A stretch of DNA of 64,000 bases. Origin: an uncultured Prevotellaceae bacterium. GTDB taxonomy: Bacteria > Bacteroidota > Bacteroidia > Bacteroidales > Muribaculaceae. Made by a program: the position numbers and the translations under genes. The DNA lies in assembly GCA_900320055.1 (NCBI GenBank), contig ONQS01000011.1, positions 1 through 64,000 of the forward strand, read 5' to 3'. Under the pieces are notes generated by a model. That model did no database searches. It worked only from the letters and a program-made list of their open reading frames with translations, and had not been told where the DNA came from. Shown piece after piece: positions 16,520 through 26,790 of the stretch (position 1 is its first letter; each line of letters starts with the position of its first letter).

Positions 16520-17553
16520 GGCAGATACCAGAGTTTGTCACCACGGATGGTGATGGGCATATCGATGTTGTCGGTAAACAACTGGCCTGTCCCCAGCCCC
16601 TGCGGCATGGTGATGGACGGGCCATAAACCTCGGCTGCAAAATGGGCTATAGCATTGAGGCCCACATTGCTCTCGAGGGCACTGGTAATCCAAGAGCCGA
16701 TACCCCGCTCGTTAGCCAGCGATATCCACTCGCGGCACCCTACCATGCCACCATGCAACGATGGCTTGAGGATGATGTATTGCGGCCGGATGGTGTCGAG
16801 CAGGTCGCGCTTGCGCTCCAGCGTGTTCACGCCGATCAGTTCCTCGTCGAGGGCGATGGGCAAGGGAGAGCACTGGCACAGCCGTGCCATCTGCTGCCAC
16901 TGCCCCGCCATGATGGGCTGCTCAATGGAGTGGATGTCGTTGAGCGACAACTGGCGGAGTCTGTCAAGAGCCTCGCTGGGCGAGAAAGCGCCATTGGCAT
17001 CCACCCTCAACTCGATGCGGTCACTGCCGTATCGGTCGCGCAGACGGCGGATCAGTGCCATTTCATCGGCAAAATCGATGGCTCCGATCTTGATTTTCAC
17101 ACAGCCATACCCCTGGTCTAACTTCTGCTCCAGGCGCCGCGACATCGTTTCAAAATCACCCATCCACACCAGGCCGTTGATGGGAATGCCCTCCTCGCCA
17201 CGGGAAAACGGCGTGCCCGACAGCGCAGTGCTGCCTCCAAGGTGCAGTTGCCGCCAAGCCATCTCCAAGCCAAAGAGCATCGACGGATAATGCCGCAAAG
17301 CCTCGGCATCGATGTCACCGTGGTCACACACGTCGTCGCAATGGCGCCGTAACACCTCGTCGTAATCAGGCAGGTCGTCACAACTGAGTCGAGGCAGAGG
17401 CGCGCACTCCCCCACTCCGACCACACCAGGCAGATCGTCGCTGGTGATATGGACAAAACGGCTCGTGCGCGTACGGTACACGCCGCGTGAGGTGCCCGCC
17501 GGCTCCTTGAAGTGGAACACCCGAGTGGCGATATCGATGTGATAACGGCTCAT
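16516..17553 (-). CDS. menC: o-Succinylbenzoate synthase
   Basis: A 345-residue enolase-superfamily enzyme that dehydrates SHCHC to o-succinylbenzoate. The catalytic pair is in CVKIKIG (K-x-K), with metal ligands in ELRVDANGAF, IEQPI and ALDEEL, and the second-side lysine in YIILKPSLHGG. The barrel is preceded by the usual capping domain. It overlaps menB by one base (TGATG) upstream and menE by 4 bp downstream. This tight packing marks an operon. Confidence 0.93.
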   Translation of the reverse strand: MSRYHIDIATRVFHFKEPAGTSRGVYRTRTSRFVHITSDDLPGVVGVGECAPLPRLSCDDLPDYDEVLRRHCDDVCDHGDIDAEALRHYPSMLFGLEMAWRQLHLGGSTALSGTPFSRGEEGIPINGLVWMGDFETMSRRLEQKLDQGYGCVKIKIGAIDFADEMALIRRLRDRYGSDRIELRVDANGAFSPSEALDRLRQLSLNDIHSIEQPIMAGQWQQMARLCQCSPLPIALDEELIGVNTLERKRDLLDTIRPQYIILKPSLHGGMVGCREWISLANERGIGSWITSALESNVGLNAIAHFAAEVYGPSITMPQGLGTGQLFTDNIDMPITIRGDKLWYLP

Positions 17554-18380
17554 CAGGGCAGATAGGGATACTGGTCGAAATCGGGTTTGCGCTTCTCAAG
17601 GAAAGCCTTGCCACCCTCTTGCGCCTCGTCCATGCAATAGTAGAGCATGGTGCAGTCGCCAGCCAGTTGCTGGATGCCTGCCTGGCCATCAAGTTCGGCA
17701 TTGAGGCCCATCTTGATCATGCGCAGAGCCAGTGGTGAACGTTCCATCATGGTCTGTGCCCACTCGACGCACTCGTCCTCGAGGCGTTCCAGAGGCACCA
17801 CCTTGTTGACCATGCCCATCTGCTCAGCCTCGCGGGCGGTGTACTGTCGGCACAGGAACCAGATCTCGCGAGCCTTTTTCTGCCCAACGATGCGTGCCAG
17901 ATAGGACGAGCCGAAGCCCGCATCAAACGAGCCTACCTTGGGACCCGTCTGGCCAAAGATGGCATTTTCGCTGGCAATCGTCAGGTCACACACCACGTGC
18001 AGCACGTGTCCGCCACCGATGGCATAGCCATTGACCATCGCGATAACGGGCTTGGGCAGACGGCGTATCTGCATCTGCACATCGAGCACGCTCAAGCGGG
18101 GCACACCCTCGCTGTCGACATAGCCGCCGCGTCCCTTGACGTGCATGTCGCCACCGGCGCAGAAGGCCTTGTCGCCCGCTCCGGTGAGCAGCACCACGCG
18201 TATGTCGGAAGCCTCACGGCAGTGGTTGAAGGCCTGGGACATCTCCAGCGTCGTCAACGGTGTGAAGGCATTGCGGTATCGCTCGCGGTTGATAGTGATC
18301 TTGGCGATGCGGTCATATTGCTCAAACAGGATTTCCTTGAAGTCAAATCCCTCAATCTTCTTCCATTCTCTTGTAGCCAT
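17553..18380 (-). CDS. menB: 1,4-Dihydroxy-2-naphthoyl-CoA synthase
   Basis: A 275-residue crotonase-fold enzyme that cyclises o-succinylbenzoyl-CoA. Family features: [13 protein letters not shown] near the N-terminus, the oxyanion-hole segment [27 protein letters not shown] and [22 protein letters not shown] in the active-site region, and a conserved C-terminus ending FDQYPYLP. Length equals that of typical MenB. It lies 31 bp after menD and overlaps menC. Confidence 0.95.
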   Translation of the reverse strand: MATREWKKIEGFDFKEILFEQYDRIAKITINRERYRNAFTPLTTLEMSQAFNHCREASDIRVVLLTGAGDKAFCAGGDMHVKGRGGYVDSEGVPRLSVLDVQMQIRRLPKPVIAMVNGYAIGGGHVLHVVCDLTIASENAIFGQTGPKVGSFDAGFGSSYLARIVGQKKAREIWFLCRQYTAREAEQMGMVNKVVPLERLEDECVEWAQTMMERSPLALRMIKMGLNAELDGQAGIQQLAGDCTMLYYCMDEAQEGGKAFLEKRKPDFDQYPYLP

Positions 18381-18411
18381 ATATCTATCAGTATATATTT
18401 TGTTTTAGTCG

Positions 18412-20082
18412 TTAGACTTGCAGGTGATTCAATTTGTGATGCAATGACTCGACGGCTTGCTGCCATACGCTGCGGTCACGGGCCGCATCGGTAACCACTT
18501 CGAGCAGGCGCGGGCGGTCGCTGCTATCCTGCACCAGCCAGGTGATGCCGCTATACAGGTCTTCACTGCCATAGGCCGCACGATACTCCACACCGTGCTG
18601 CTCACAGCAGCCTCGCGCGTGGGCCGAGTGGCCAGCCGCTATCATCGCATCGCGTGCGGGTGATGCCTCCAGTCCAGGCAGTTGGGAGAATATGCCTCCA
18701 CCGCCGTTGTTGAGCAAGAGGATGCGCAAGTTGCCACGCAGGTTGCTGTTCCACAGAGCATTCTGGTCATAGAAGAAACTCAAGTCGCCCGTCACACACA
18801 GCACGCGCTCATCAGTCACTGCGGCACAGCCTGCAGCGGCCGAGGTTGAGCCCTCGATACCGTTAACCCCTCGGTTACAACGCACGTGCTGCCGGGCAAA
18901 CAAATTGGCCAGACGCACGGGTTGACTGTTGGCGAAATGCAGTGTAACAGGCTCATCGAGTTCCCTTACCGACTGCAAAGCCAACTTCACAGCCAGCATC
19001 TGGGAGAAATCGGGTCGCAGATAGTCGAAATGCCAGGCTATCTGATCCAGATGCTCACACCACAGCCTGGCAAAAGGATCGCCCTTGGCCATGCCAAACA
19101 GTTTTTCCAACACTTGTAAAGCCGCAGCAGGAGCACAATGGATGACTTGCGTCAAGTGGCCGAAGGTATCGTGCACCTCACCATGGGCGCTGATCTGAAT
19201 CATAGGCACATCCGTCAAGCGGCGCAGATAGGCCTTGACGCGCTTGCTCACGAGCGTGCCGCCCATGTAGATGACAACATCGGGCGCAAAATCGGGATTC
19301 TGCTCTACCAGAGGCAGTAACTCGTCAAACGCATTGCCGCCGACATCTGAACCCAATGACTCGACAAGCACAGCCAAGTGGGGCACCAGGCAGTTCATGA
19401 TTTCGGGAGTGACCAAGCCTGGAGACATCTGGCCGATAACCAACATCGGTTTTTGGGCCGATTTTATGGGCTTCAGAGCCTCAAAAAGTGCCATTTCATC
19501 GATCGAAACGGCCATTGCAGTGATGATACGCTCCACAGGCAACGCAGGCACTGTGAAGTTAAATAAGGGCTCGTCATAGGGGACATTGATGTGCACCGGT
19601 CCGCCACGGCGTGCAGCCAGCAGCGCCTCGTTGGCCAGCCGGTTGCAGTGCCAGCGGGTGAGATCATCGTGGGGCTCCACCAGGTTAACATCCAGCAGCG
19701 CAAACCGTGACAAGGCACCTGGCTGATCGATGGTCTGGCCCATCTGCTGGCCGATATGGCCCATCGGACGGTCGGCACTGATGACCACAAGCGGCAGATG
19801 ACGGTGCCGTGCCTCGGCCACAGCGGGCGCCAGATTGAGCAGCGCCGTGCCTGAAGTAACGACCACTGCTACAGGCTCCTGCAACTGCTCGGCTATGCCC
19901 AGTGCAAAAAAGCCCGCACTACGCTCGTCGGTGACGGGATAGCACTTGATCAGCGGATGCTCGTTGAGATTGTGGACGATGGGCGCGTTGCGCGAGCCCG
20001 GACACACCACCGCATGCTTTAGGCCGTGGCCCACCATCACCGCACACAGGATGTTGATATTTTCCTTGTCGCTATAACTCAT
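18412..20082 (-). CDS. menD: SEPHCHC synthase (thiamine diphosphate-dependent)
   Basis: About 556 residues from the ATG at 20082 (MSYSDKENINIL). A longer frame reaches into menF but starts without the MenD N-terminus. ThDP-fold features: CPGSRNAPI, the proton-relay glutamate region DERSAGFFALG, VVTSGTAL, and the ThDP/Mg motif around CVTGDLSFFYDQNALWNSN with LLLNNGGGGIFSQLPG. It condenses isochorismate with 2-oxoglutarate. The start overlaps the menF stop (ATGA). No menH hydrolase lies in the operon, so that step must be encoded elsewhere. Confidence 0.95.
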   Translation of the reverse strand: MSYSDKENINILCAVMVGHGLKHAVVCPGSRNAPIVHNLNEHPLIKCYPVTDERSAGFFALGIAEQLQEPVAVVVTSGTALLNLAPAVAEARHRHLPLVVISADRPMGHIGQQMGQTIDQPGALSRFALLDVNLVEPHDDLTRWHCNRLANEALLAARRGGPVHINVPYDEPLFNFTVPALPVERIITAMAVSIDEMALFEALKPIKSAQKPMLVIGQMSPGLVTPEIMNCLVPHLAVLVESLGSDVGGNAFDELLPLVEQNPDFAPDVVIYMGGTLVSKRVKAYLRRLTDVPMIQISAHGEVHDTFGHLTQVIHCAPAAALQVLEKLFGMAKGDPFARLWCEHLDQIAWHFDYLRPDFSQMLAVKLALQSVRELDEPVTLHFANSQPVRLANLFARQHVRCNRGVNGIEGSTSAAAGCAAVTDERVLCVTGDLSFFYDQNALWNSNLRGNLRILLLNNGGGGIFSQLPGLEASPARDAMIAAGHSAHARGCCEQHGVEYRAAYGSEDLYSGITWLVQDSSDRPRLLEVVTDAARDRSVWQQAVESLHHKLNHLQV

Positions 20083-21122
20083 GATATTGTGCAATCTATA
20101 AGGGACAACATAGCGTGCATCTTGGCCGCTGTCTCGTCCCACTCCATCTGTTCGACACTCTGCGGCAGGATTCCTCCACCGGCAAACAGGCGATAACGAT
20201 TGTCCAAGATGCGCATGCAGCGCAACGAGACAAACATGGCAGTGTCGCCATCGAGGTTGACAGGACCCGAGAAACCACTGTAATAACTGCGGTCAAGATC
20301 CTCATTGTCAAGGATAAACTGATGTGCCTCGCGCTTGGGCACACCACACACGGCAGGTGTGGGATGCAAGGCGTGAAGCACAGCGCCGATTTGGGTATCG
20401 CCAGTGAGTGTAAAGGCAAAATCTGTACGCAGATGTTCCAGGATGCCAGCCCGCGTGGTGTAGGGTCCATCGGCCTGTATATCGTCGCTATACCTTGCCA
20501 AGCATGACTCGATGTACTGCGCCACATACTGCTGCTCATGCAGGTTCTTGTCGCTCCATTGCGGCGCGGATCCTGTAGCCCGCATGGTGCCAGCCAGAGC
20601 CATCGTGTGATACCGGCCTGCATGGCACGAGAGAAGCACCTCGGGGGTTGCCACAAGCCATGTGCCGCATTGCGGTGCGGAAAACAACGTGACAAAAGCC
20701 TCAGGATAGGCCTTGCAAGCCTGCACAAACAAGGTGACGGGATGAGTGGTGCCATGATGCTCGACATCGGCACAGCGAGCCAAGACCAACTTTTGGATAC
20801 CGGATTCCGAAAAAACCCGATGAAACCGGCCAAAAACCTGGTGATAAGCATCTCTCGACGCTGGCCTGCCGGATAGTCCCGCACCATCAAGATACCATGG
20901 CAGATGATCGATGGCAGCCACCTCATCGAGGGTACAGACACACACCTGATCAGGACGCAGCATCACGATGGGTGAATCATCAGTGACGGTGAATGGCGCA
21001 ATCACAAAGCCTGGCTCGCTGCCAATCGCTTCTACCGACGATAATGTGGCTGGACTGCCGTCTTGACACACCATGCTGCAATGGTCGGCATGGGGCAAAC
21101 GATATAATGCAAAAGCATCCAC
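20079..21122 (-). CDS. menF: Isochorismate synthase
   Basis: A 347-residue chorismate-binding enzyme, the first step of menaquinone synthesis. Recognisable parts of the chorismate fold: IQKLVLARC, TWLVATPEVLLS, MALAGTMRATG, VCGVPKREAHQFI and DLDRSYYSGFSGPV, which includes metal- and substrate-binding Glu/Asp positions. It is the first gene of menF-D-B-C-E and overlaps menD by 4 bp. rdgB ends 23 bp upstream, so the operon may be read through from rdgB. Confidence 0.92.
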   Translation of the reverse strand: MDAFALYRLPHADHCSMVCQDGSPATLSSVEAIGSEPGFVIAPFTVTDDSPIVMLRPDQVCVCTLDEVAAIDHLPWYLDGAGLSGRPASRDAYHQVFGRFHRVFSESGIQKLVLARCADVEHHGTTHPVTLFVQACKAYPEAFVTLFSAPQCGTWLVATPEVLLSCHAGRYHTMALAGTMRATGSAPQWSDKNLHEQQYVAQYIESCLARYSDDIQADGPYTTRAGILEHLRTDFAFTLTGDTQIGAVLHALHPTPAVCGVPKREAHQFILDNEDLDRSYYSGFSGPVNLDGDTAMFVSLRCMRILDNRYRLFAGGGILPQSVEQMEWDETAAKMHAMLSLIDCTIS

Positions 21123-21145
21123 TCTTCTGTTCCGATTTATTATTT

Positions 21146-21736
21146 TCAGTTTTTATCCTGATTCTTAAGAAATTCGACCAATCGCTCTACCGCACGACCA
21201 CGGTGGCTGATGCGGTTCTTATCTTGGGGCGACATCTGGGCAAAGGTGCTGCCATCACCCTCGACCGGCTGGAAAATGCTGTCGTAGCCGAAGCCTCCTG
21301 TGCCATGGCGCTCGGTGAGGATCATGCCCTCGACCTGACCCTCGAACAGATGCTCCTCGTCGCCCTGCAACAGCACGATAGCGGTACGGAAACGAGCCGT
21401 CCTGTCGGTCACACCCTGCAGATTGGCAAGCACCTTGTCGATGTTGGCCTCGCTGTCATGGCCAGGGCCTGCATAGCGTGCCGAGTAGATGCCAGGCTCG
21501 CCATTGAGCGCGTCAATTTCCAGACCCGTATCGTCGCTGAAGCAATCATAACCGTAATGCTGCTTGACAAATTCGGCCTTCATACGGGCATTGCCTTCGA
21601 TGGTGTCGGCTGTTTCGGGAATATCCTCGTGGCAGCCCACGTCGGCCAGTCCGAGTATTTCATAGCGGTCGCCCAGCATCTGCCTTAATTCCTGTAACTT
21701 GTGGGCATTGTTAGTCGCAAAAACGATTTTCTCCAT
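21146..21736 (-). CDS. rdgB: XTP/dITP diphosphatase (RdgB/HAM1)
   Basis: A 196-residue Ham1-fold housecleaning enzyme that removes dITP and XTP. Motifs: FATNNAHKLQELRQML at the N-terminus, the catalytic loop SDDTGLEIDALNGEPGIYSARYAG, TGGFGYDSIFQP and MSPQDKNRISHRGRA. Length is normal for the family. It sits between leuS (separated by a terminator hairpin) and menF (23 bp). Confidence 0.95.
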   Translation of the reverse strand: MEKIVFATNNAHKLQELRQMLGDRYEILGLADVGCHEDIPETADTIEGNARMKAEFVKQHYGYDCFSDDTGLEIDALNGEPGIYSARYAGPGHDSEANIDKVLANLQGVTDRTARFRTAIVLLQGDEEHLFEGQVEGMILTERHGTGGFGYDSIFQPVEGDGSTFAQMSPQDKNRISHRGRAVERLVEFLKNQDKN

Positions 21737-21755
21737 TTGCCTGAATAAAATAAAG

Positions 21756-21823
21756 ACAACTTAAACAACTCAAACAACAATTTATCGACAAGGCATTGTT
21801 GTTGTTCAAGTTGTTTAAGTTGT
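21756..21823 (-). terminator. Hairpin after leuS
   Basis: ACAACTTAAACAACT (21756-21770) pairs perfectly with AGTTGTTTAAGTTGT (21809-21823), with a second stem inside (AACAACAAT with ATTGTTGTT). It lies directly after the leuS stop and before rdgB. No strong U-tract follows, so strength is uncertain. Confidence 0.6.
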
Positions 21824-21832
21824 TTTCCAGTA

Positions 21833-24604
21833 TTATACTACAACGTTTACAATCTTGTTAGGAACGACGATGACCTTCTTGGGCTGCTTGCCGTCGAGCC
21901 AACGTGCCGCACCTTCATCGGCCAAGGCTATGCGTTGCACCTCGTCTTGAGCGGTTCCGGCGGGCACCTCGATGTTGTAACGGGGTTTGCCATTGAACAG
22001 GACGGTGTACTTCACGGTCGACTCCTTGAGATACTCCTCATTCCAGGTGGGCCACTGGGCGTCACACACGGTGGTATCGTGACCGAGCACATGCCACAGT
22101 TCCTCGGCAATGTGGGGTGCGAAGGGCGCCAGCAGCACAACCAGCGGCTCATAAATCCCGCGTGCACGGCACTTCATGCTCGTCAATTCATTGACGCAGA
22201 TCATAAACGCGGCCACCGACGTGTTGTAACTGAACGTCTCGATGTCGCCGCTCACCTTCTTGATGAGTTTGTGCAGCGACTTGAGGGCTTCGGCACTCGG
22301 CTTCTCATCGGTCAACTGCATGTTGTCACCCTTGTAGAAGAGTGCCCACAGGCGCTTGAGGAAACGGTTCACGCCGTCGATGCCATTGGTGTCCCAAGGC
22401 TTGCTGGCCTCGACAGGACCCAGGAACATCTCATACAGGCGCAACGTGTCGGCACCATATCGGTCGACGATATCGTCGGGATTGACCACATTGAACATCG
22501 ACTTGGACATCTTCTCAATGGCCCAGCCACAGATGTACTTGCCATTCTCAAGAATGAACTCGGCATCTTTGAACTCGGGACGCCAGTTGCGGAACTTCTC
22601 TATATCGAGCGCGTCGGCATGAACGATGTTGACGTCGACATGAATGGGAGTCACATCATACTGGTCCTTGAGATTGAGCGAGACAAACTTGTTGGTGTCC
22701 TTGATGCGGTACACAAAGTTGCTGCGGCCCTGGATCATGCCTTGGTTGACCAGTTTGCGGAAAGGTTCCGCCTCGCACACATAACCGTAGTCATAGAGGA
22801 ACTTGTTCCAGAAGCGGCTGTAAATCAAGTGACCCGTAGCGTGTTCGGTACCACCCACATAGAGGTCGACTTGACGCCAATAATCATCGGCCTCATGCGA
22901 GACAAGCGCCTCGTCGTTGTGCGGATCCATATAGCGCAGATAATAGGCCGACGAACCAGCGAAGCCGGGCATGGTGTTCAACTCCAGCGGATAACCATCG
23001 GCAGTGACCCAGTTCTTGGCACGGCCCAGAGGGGGCTCCCCAGTCTCGGTGGGCAGGAACTTATCCACCTCGGGCAACTGCAGCGGCAGGTATTTCTCGT
23101 CGAGGGGCTGTGGCTGATTGTTCTCATCATAATAGATGGGGAACGGCTCACCCCAGTAGCGCTGACGACTGAAGATGGCATCTCTCAGGCGATAGTTGAC
23201 CTTGACATGGCCAATGCCAGACTCCTCGATATACTGCTTGGTCTTGGCAATGGCTTCCTTGACCTGAAGGCCATTGAGTTGCAGGCGCTCGTTGGACGAA
23301 TTGGTCATGATGCCCTCTTTGGCATCAAAACTCTCCTCACTCACGTCGGCACCTTCGATAAGCGGAATGATGGGCAGGTCGAAGTGTCGTGCAAAGGCAT
23401 AGTCACGGCTGTCGTGAGCAGGCACTGCCATGATGGCTCCCGTGCCGTAACCCGCCAGCACATAGTCACTAATATATATAGGTATATTGTTACCTGTGAT
23501 GGGATTAACGGCATAACTACCCGTAAACACGCCGCTCACCTTCTTCTCGATCATGCGCTCGCGCTCGGTCTTGTGCTTCACCTCATCGAGATAGGCATCG
23601 ACAGCAGCACGCTGGTCGGCCGTTACCACATCATCAACATAGATGCTCTCGGGAGCCAGTACCATAAAGGTCACGCCAAAGATGGTGTCTGCCCTGGTGG
23701 TGAAAATCAGCAGGCTCTTGTCGCTGTCAGCGATAGGGAAAGTCATCTCGGCACCCTCGCTGTAGCCGATCCAGTTGCGCTGAGTCTCCTTGATAGACTC
23801 GGTCCACTCGATGGTGTCCAAATCACGCAAGAGACGTCCGGCATAGGCCGACACACGCAGGCACCACTGTCTCATCATCTTCTGCTCGACAGGATATCCG
23901 CCACGCACCGACACACCCTCGCTCACCTCGTCGTTGGCCAGCACAGTGCCCAACTTGGGACACCAGTTGACCATGGTGTTGCCCAGATAGGCGATGCGGT
24001 AATTCATGAGCACATCGTTACGTTCCACCTGAGTCATGGCATTCCACTGGTCGGCGGTAAACTCGTCGGTGCTGCTGGTGTGGGCATTGCAGCCTTGTGT
24101 ACCATGCTTCTCAAAGTGTGCCACCAGTTCGTCGATGGGACGAGCCTTATCCAGGTGGGTGTCGTAATAACTGTTGAACATCTTCAGGAAAGCCCACTGT
24201 GTCCACTTGTAATACTTGGGATCACAGGTGCGCACCTCACGGTCCCAGTCATAGCAGAAACCAATCTTATCGAGTTGCTCGCGATAGCGGGCGATGTTCT
24301 CGTTGGTGGTGATTTCAGGATGCTGACCGGTCTGAATGGCATATTGCTCGGCAGGCAGTCCATAAGCGTCATAGCCCATGGGATGCAACACGTTGAAGCC
24401 CTTCAATCTCTTGTAACGGGCATAAATGTCACTAGCGATGTATCCCAGAGGATGTCCCACGTGCAGTCCTGCTCCCGAAGGATAAGGAAACATGTCGAGC
24501 ACATAGAATTTTGGGCGCTTGCAATCAATGTCACACTTATAGGTGTGATGATCGCGCCAGTATTGCTGCCACTTCTGCTCTATCTCTTTATAATTATAGT
24601 CCAT
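21833..24604 (-). CDS. leuS: Leucyl-tRNA synthetase
   Basis: A 923-residue class Ia synthetase. The HIGH-type motif is in [18 protein letters not shown], the editing (CP1) domain includes [19 protein letters not shown] and [19 protein letters not shown], and the KMSKS loop is in [15 protein letters not shown]. The tRNA-binding anticodon domain and a C-terminal [14 protein letters not shown] strand complete the protein. The CP1 domain's aspartate region implies normal proofreading. The complementary strand carries an 890-codon open frame by chance. Confidence 0.97.
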   Translation of the reverse strand: MDYNYKEIEQKWQQYWRDHHTYKCDIDCKRPKFYVLDMFPYPSGAGLHVGHPLGYIASDIYARYKRLKGFNVLHPMGYDAYGLPAEQYAIQTGQHPEITTNENIARYREQLDKIGFCYDWDREVRTCDPKYYKWTQWAFLKMFNSYYDTHLDKARPIDELVAHFEKHGTQGCNAHTSSTDEFTADQWNAMTQVERNDVLMNYRIAYLGNTMVNWCPKLGTVLANDEVSEGVSVRGGYPVEQKMMRQWCLRVSAYAGRLLRDLDTIEWTESIKETQRNWIGYSEGAEMTFPIADSDKSLLIFTTRADTIFGVTFMVLAPESIYVDDVVTADQRAAVDAYLDEVKHKTERERMIEKKVSGVFTGSYAVNPITGNNIPIYISDYVLAGYGTGAIMAVPAHDSRDYAFARHFDLPIIPLIEGADVSEESFDAKEGIMTNSSNERLQLNGLQVKEAIAKTKQYIEESGIGHVKVNYRLRDAIFSRQRYWGEPFPIYYDENNQPQPLDEKYLPLQLPEVDKFLPTETGEPPLGRAKNWVTADGYPLELNTMPGFAGSSAYYLRYMDPHNDEALVSHEADDYWRQVDLYVGGTEHATGHLIYSRFWNKFLYDYGYVCEAEPFRKLVNQGMIQGRSNFVYRIKDTNKFVSLNLKDQYDVTPIHVDVNIVHADALDIEKFRNWRPEFKDAEFILENGKYICGWAIEKMSKSMFNVVNPDDIVDRYGADTLRLYEMFLGPVEASKPWDTNGIDGVNRFLKRLWALFYKGDNMQLTDEKPSAEALKSLHKLIKKVSGDIETFSYNTSVAAFMICVNELTSMKCRARGIYEPLVVLLAPFAPHIAEELWHVLGHDTTVCDAQWPTWNEEYLKESTVKYTVLFNGKPRYNIEVPAGTAQDEVQRIALADEGAARWLDGKQPKKVIVVPNKIVNVVV

Positions 24605-24617
24605 TAATAGGTGGTAT

Positions 24618-24640
24618 AGTTGTTAGTTGTTAGTTGTTGG
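24618..24640. repeat. Short TTAGTTG-type tandem repeat before leuS
   Basis: Three heptamers (ATAGTTG, TTAGTTG, TTAGTTG) in the 47-bp gap between the glutathione peroxidase and leuS genes. A similar simple pattern occurs in the susC-susD gap at 31482-31512. Confidence 0.4.
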
Positions 24641-24651
24641 TGTTGGTTATT

Positions 24652-25257
24652 TTATAAGAGTTTCTTGATGTCTTCCTCAATCACCTTGCACTCGGTGGTG
24701 GGCTCATAACGCTCTACCACGTTGCCATCACGGTCGACCAGAAATTTGGTGAAGTTCCACTTGATGTCTGACTTGGTGGCATAGTCGGGATCAGCCTTGG
24801 ATAGCATCTCGTCGAGCAGGGCACCAATCTTGTGACCCTTGTCAAAACCCTTGAAACCGCGCTGTGACTTCAGGTAGGTATAGAGCGGTGACTCGTTCTC
24901 GCCGTTGACCTCGATCTTCTTGAACTGGGGAAATTCGGTGCCGAAGTTGAGCGTGCAGAACTGATGGATTTCCTCCTCGGTGCCGGGAGCCTGCTCACCA
25001 AACTGGTTGCAGGGAAAATCGAGAATTTCCAGACCCTGATCCTTATAATTCTTATATAAAGCCTCCAGTTCCTCATATTGCGGTGTGAATCCGCAACGGG
25101 TAGCCGTGTTGACAATGAGCAGCACTTTACCCTTATACTCGGTTAACGACACGTCGTTGCCACGACGATCCTTCACTGTGAAGTCATATACATTCTGTGC
25201 CATAATGCTAAATACATTAAATATAATTAATAATGATAGAATACTGATTTTTTTCAT
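24652..25257 (-). CDS. Glutathione peroxidase family protein, exported
   Basis: A 201-residue thioredoxin-fold peroxidase. The peroxidatic cysteine is C55 in [16 protein letters not shown], the family motif LDFPCNQFG follows at about 79-87, and the third motif is [13 protein letters not shown]. The N-terminus [21 protein letters not shown] is a signal peptide, so the enzyme probably works in the periplasm with thioredoxin-like reductants, unlike the cytoplasmic homologues. It is placed between nadA and leuS on the same strand with gaps of about 50 bp. Confidence 0.92.
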   Translation of the reverse strand: MKKISILSLLIIFNVFSIMAQNVYDFTVKDRRGNDVSLTEYKGKVLLIVNTATRCGFTPQYEELEALYKNYKDQGLEILDFPCNQFGEQAPGTEEEIHQFCTLNFGTEFPQFKKIEVNGENESPLYTYLKSQRGFKGFDKGHKIGALLDEMLSKADPDYATKSDIKWNFTKFLVDRDGNVVERYEPTTECKVIEEDIKKLL

Positions 25258-25308
25258 ACATACCTTGAATGACTGCTGATGGTGGTTATGTACATTATAG
25301 TATACTCT

Positions 25309-26295
25309 CTACTTGATGATGCCCAGGTCACGCGAGATGTCGAGCATGCGCTGGATGGGCTTGACAGCACGCTTCGCTATCTCGGGATCGACAGTGATCT
25401 CGGGCGCCATGTACTTGAGAGAATTGTATAATTTCTCAAGAGTGATCAACTTCATGTACTCGCACTCGTTGCAAGCGCATGTTCCATCCTCGGGAGGCGC
25501 CGGGATAAAGGTCTTGTCGGGACAGCGACGCTGCATCTCGATGAGGATGCCGCTCTCGGTGCACACGATAAACTGCTTGCTCTCGCTGTCGACAGCATAG
25601 TTGAGCAAGGCTTGGGTCGAGCCCACCTTGTCGGCCAGGATGCGCACGGGCTTGGGACACTCGGGATGCACGAGCACCTTGGCATCAGGATACTGGCGCT
25701 TGAGGTCGACGAGTTTCTGTACGCTGAATTTCTCGTGCACATGGCAGGCACCATCCCACAAGATCATGTCGCGACCCGTGATGCTGTTGATGTAATTACC
25801 CAGGTTACGGTCAGGGCCAAAGATGATTTTCTCATCCTCAGGCAGGCTGCCCACGATCTCCTTGGCATTGGACGAAGTCACCACCACATCGGTCACGGCC
25901 TTGACCGCGGCACTGGTGTTGACATAACTGATGACCGTGTGGCCCGGATGGGCGTTGACAAAACGCTCAAACTCGTCGGCCGGACAACTGTCGGCCAGCG
26001 AGCAGCCAGCGCTCAAGTCAGGTACGATCACCGTCTTGTCAGGACACAGGATTTTGGCCGTCTCACCCATAAAGTGCACACCACACAGCACGATCACCGG
26101 CGCATCGGTCTTGGCCGCCAACTGCGCCAGAGCCAGGCTGTCGCCGATGTGGTCGGCCAACTGCTGTATTTCCTCGCGCTGATAGTAATGAGCCATGATG
26201 ACTGCATTGCGCTCGCGCTTCAGTCGCAGGATTTCTTCTCTGAGGTCGATACCATCCTGGATGGGTTCATCGACATAGCCTTTTTCAACATTCAT
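25309..26295 (-). CDS. nadA: Quinolinate synthase
   Basis: A 328-residue enzyme of de novo NAD synthesis that condenses iminoaspartate with dihydroxyacetone phosphate. The three likely [4Fe-4S] ligands are in SAGCSLADSC (near residue 98), VLVHPECPKPV and CACNECEYMKL. Substrate motifs AHYYQREEIQ, GVHFMGETAKIL and YVNTSAAVKA are present. nadB and nadC are not next to it. It is the leftmost of a leftward block; an AT-rich divergent spacer lies upstream. Confidence 0.96.
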   Translation of the reverse strand: MNVEKGYVDEPIQDGIDLREEILRLKRERNAVIMAHYYQREEIQQLADHIGDSLALAQLAAKTDAPVIVLCGVHFMGETAKILCPDKTVIVPDLSAGCSLADSCPADEFERFVNAHPGHTVISYVNTSAAVKAVTDVVVTSSNAKEIVGSLPEDEKIIFGPDRNLGNYINSITGRDMILWDGACHVHEKFSVQKLVDLKRQYPDAKVLVHPECPKPVRILADKVGSTQALLNYAVDSESKQFIVCTESGILIEMQRRCPDKTFIPAPPEDGTCACNECEYMKLITLEKLYNSLKYMAPEITVDPEIAKRAVKPIQRMLDISRDLGIIK

Positions 26296-26790
26296 TATAT
26301 TATATATTTTGTTTTTTAATTTTTTAAAAATCTAAATTTAACTACAATAATTATGCCTGTTAATAGTGTTGAAAACTTTTACAGCCATTCTGCCATCTGG
26401 TCACTAATCATCATCCAATCTAAGTTATCGATAGTTTATCGACAAGCCTAATGACTGAGTCATAGTGGTTAAGATAGTTTATTAACAAGGTGTAAACAAC
26501 CTGCAAAGTTAATAAATAATTGCGGGATTACCCATCAAAAGTTGATGAAAACCATGTTTAAAAGGCAATAAAAAATTATGGCTAAGTTTTTTTGAATTCT
26601 AGGGAAACAATGATAAGCAGAATCGAATTGGATTTGTCAAGAGTTTTTTATTGATTTTTGTTGAAGAATTATCAACAACTATTGACAAGGTTGTTGACAG
26701 CAAAGTGAACCGGACAGGCTGGATTGTAAAATGTTTTGTACCTTTGTGCTGGAATTTGTTGGAAATAACTACTACATTAATATATTAATC
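26296..26790. other. AT-rich divergent spacer with DnaA-box-like words
   Basis: About 495 bp between the divergent nadA and SpoU genes; no gene seen. It contains TTATCGACA (26436-26444), TTATTAACA (26479-26487) and TTATCAACA (26669-26677), each one or two bases from the DnaA box TTATCCACA, plus long A/T runs. A further TTATTAACA lies at 27344-27352. It also holds the SpoU promoter (26739-26746). Confidence 0.5.
26739..26746 (+). promoter_or_regulatory. -7 box of the SpoU-type methylase gene
   Basis: TACCTTTG fits TAnnTTTG; the -33 element is poor. The leader to the ATG at 26791 is about 40 nt. Confidence 0.6.

Noticed and set aside
21782..21790. TTATCGACA in the leuS-rdgB gap as a DnaA box.
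   Set aside because: A single imperfect word inside a terminator loop; it shows that such words also occur by chance and weakens the origin argument at 26.3 kb.
21935..24607. An open frame of 890 codons on the plus strand, opposite leuS.
   Set aside because: It mirrors leuS over nearly its whole length and has no family features. leuS here rarely uses the codons that would create stops on the other strand, so the open frame is a codon-bias artefact.
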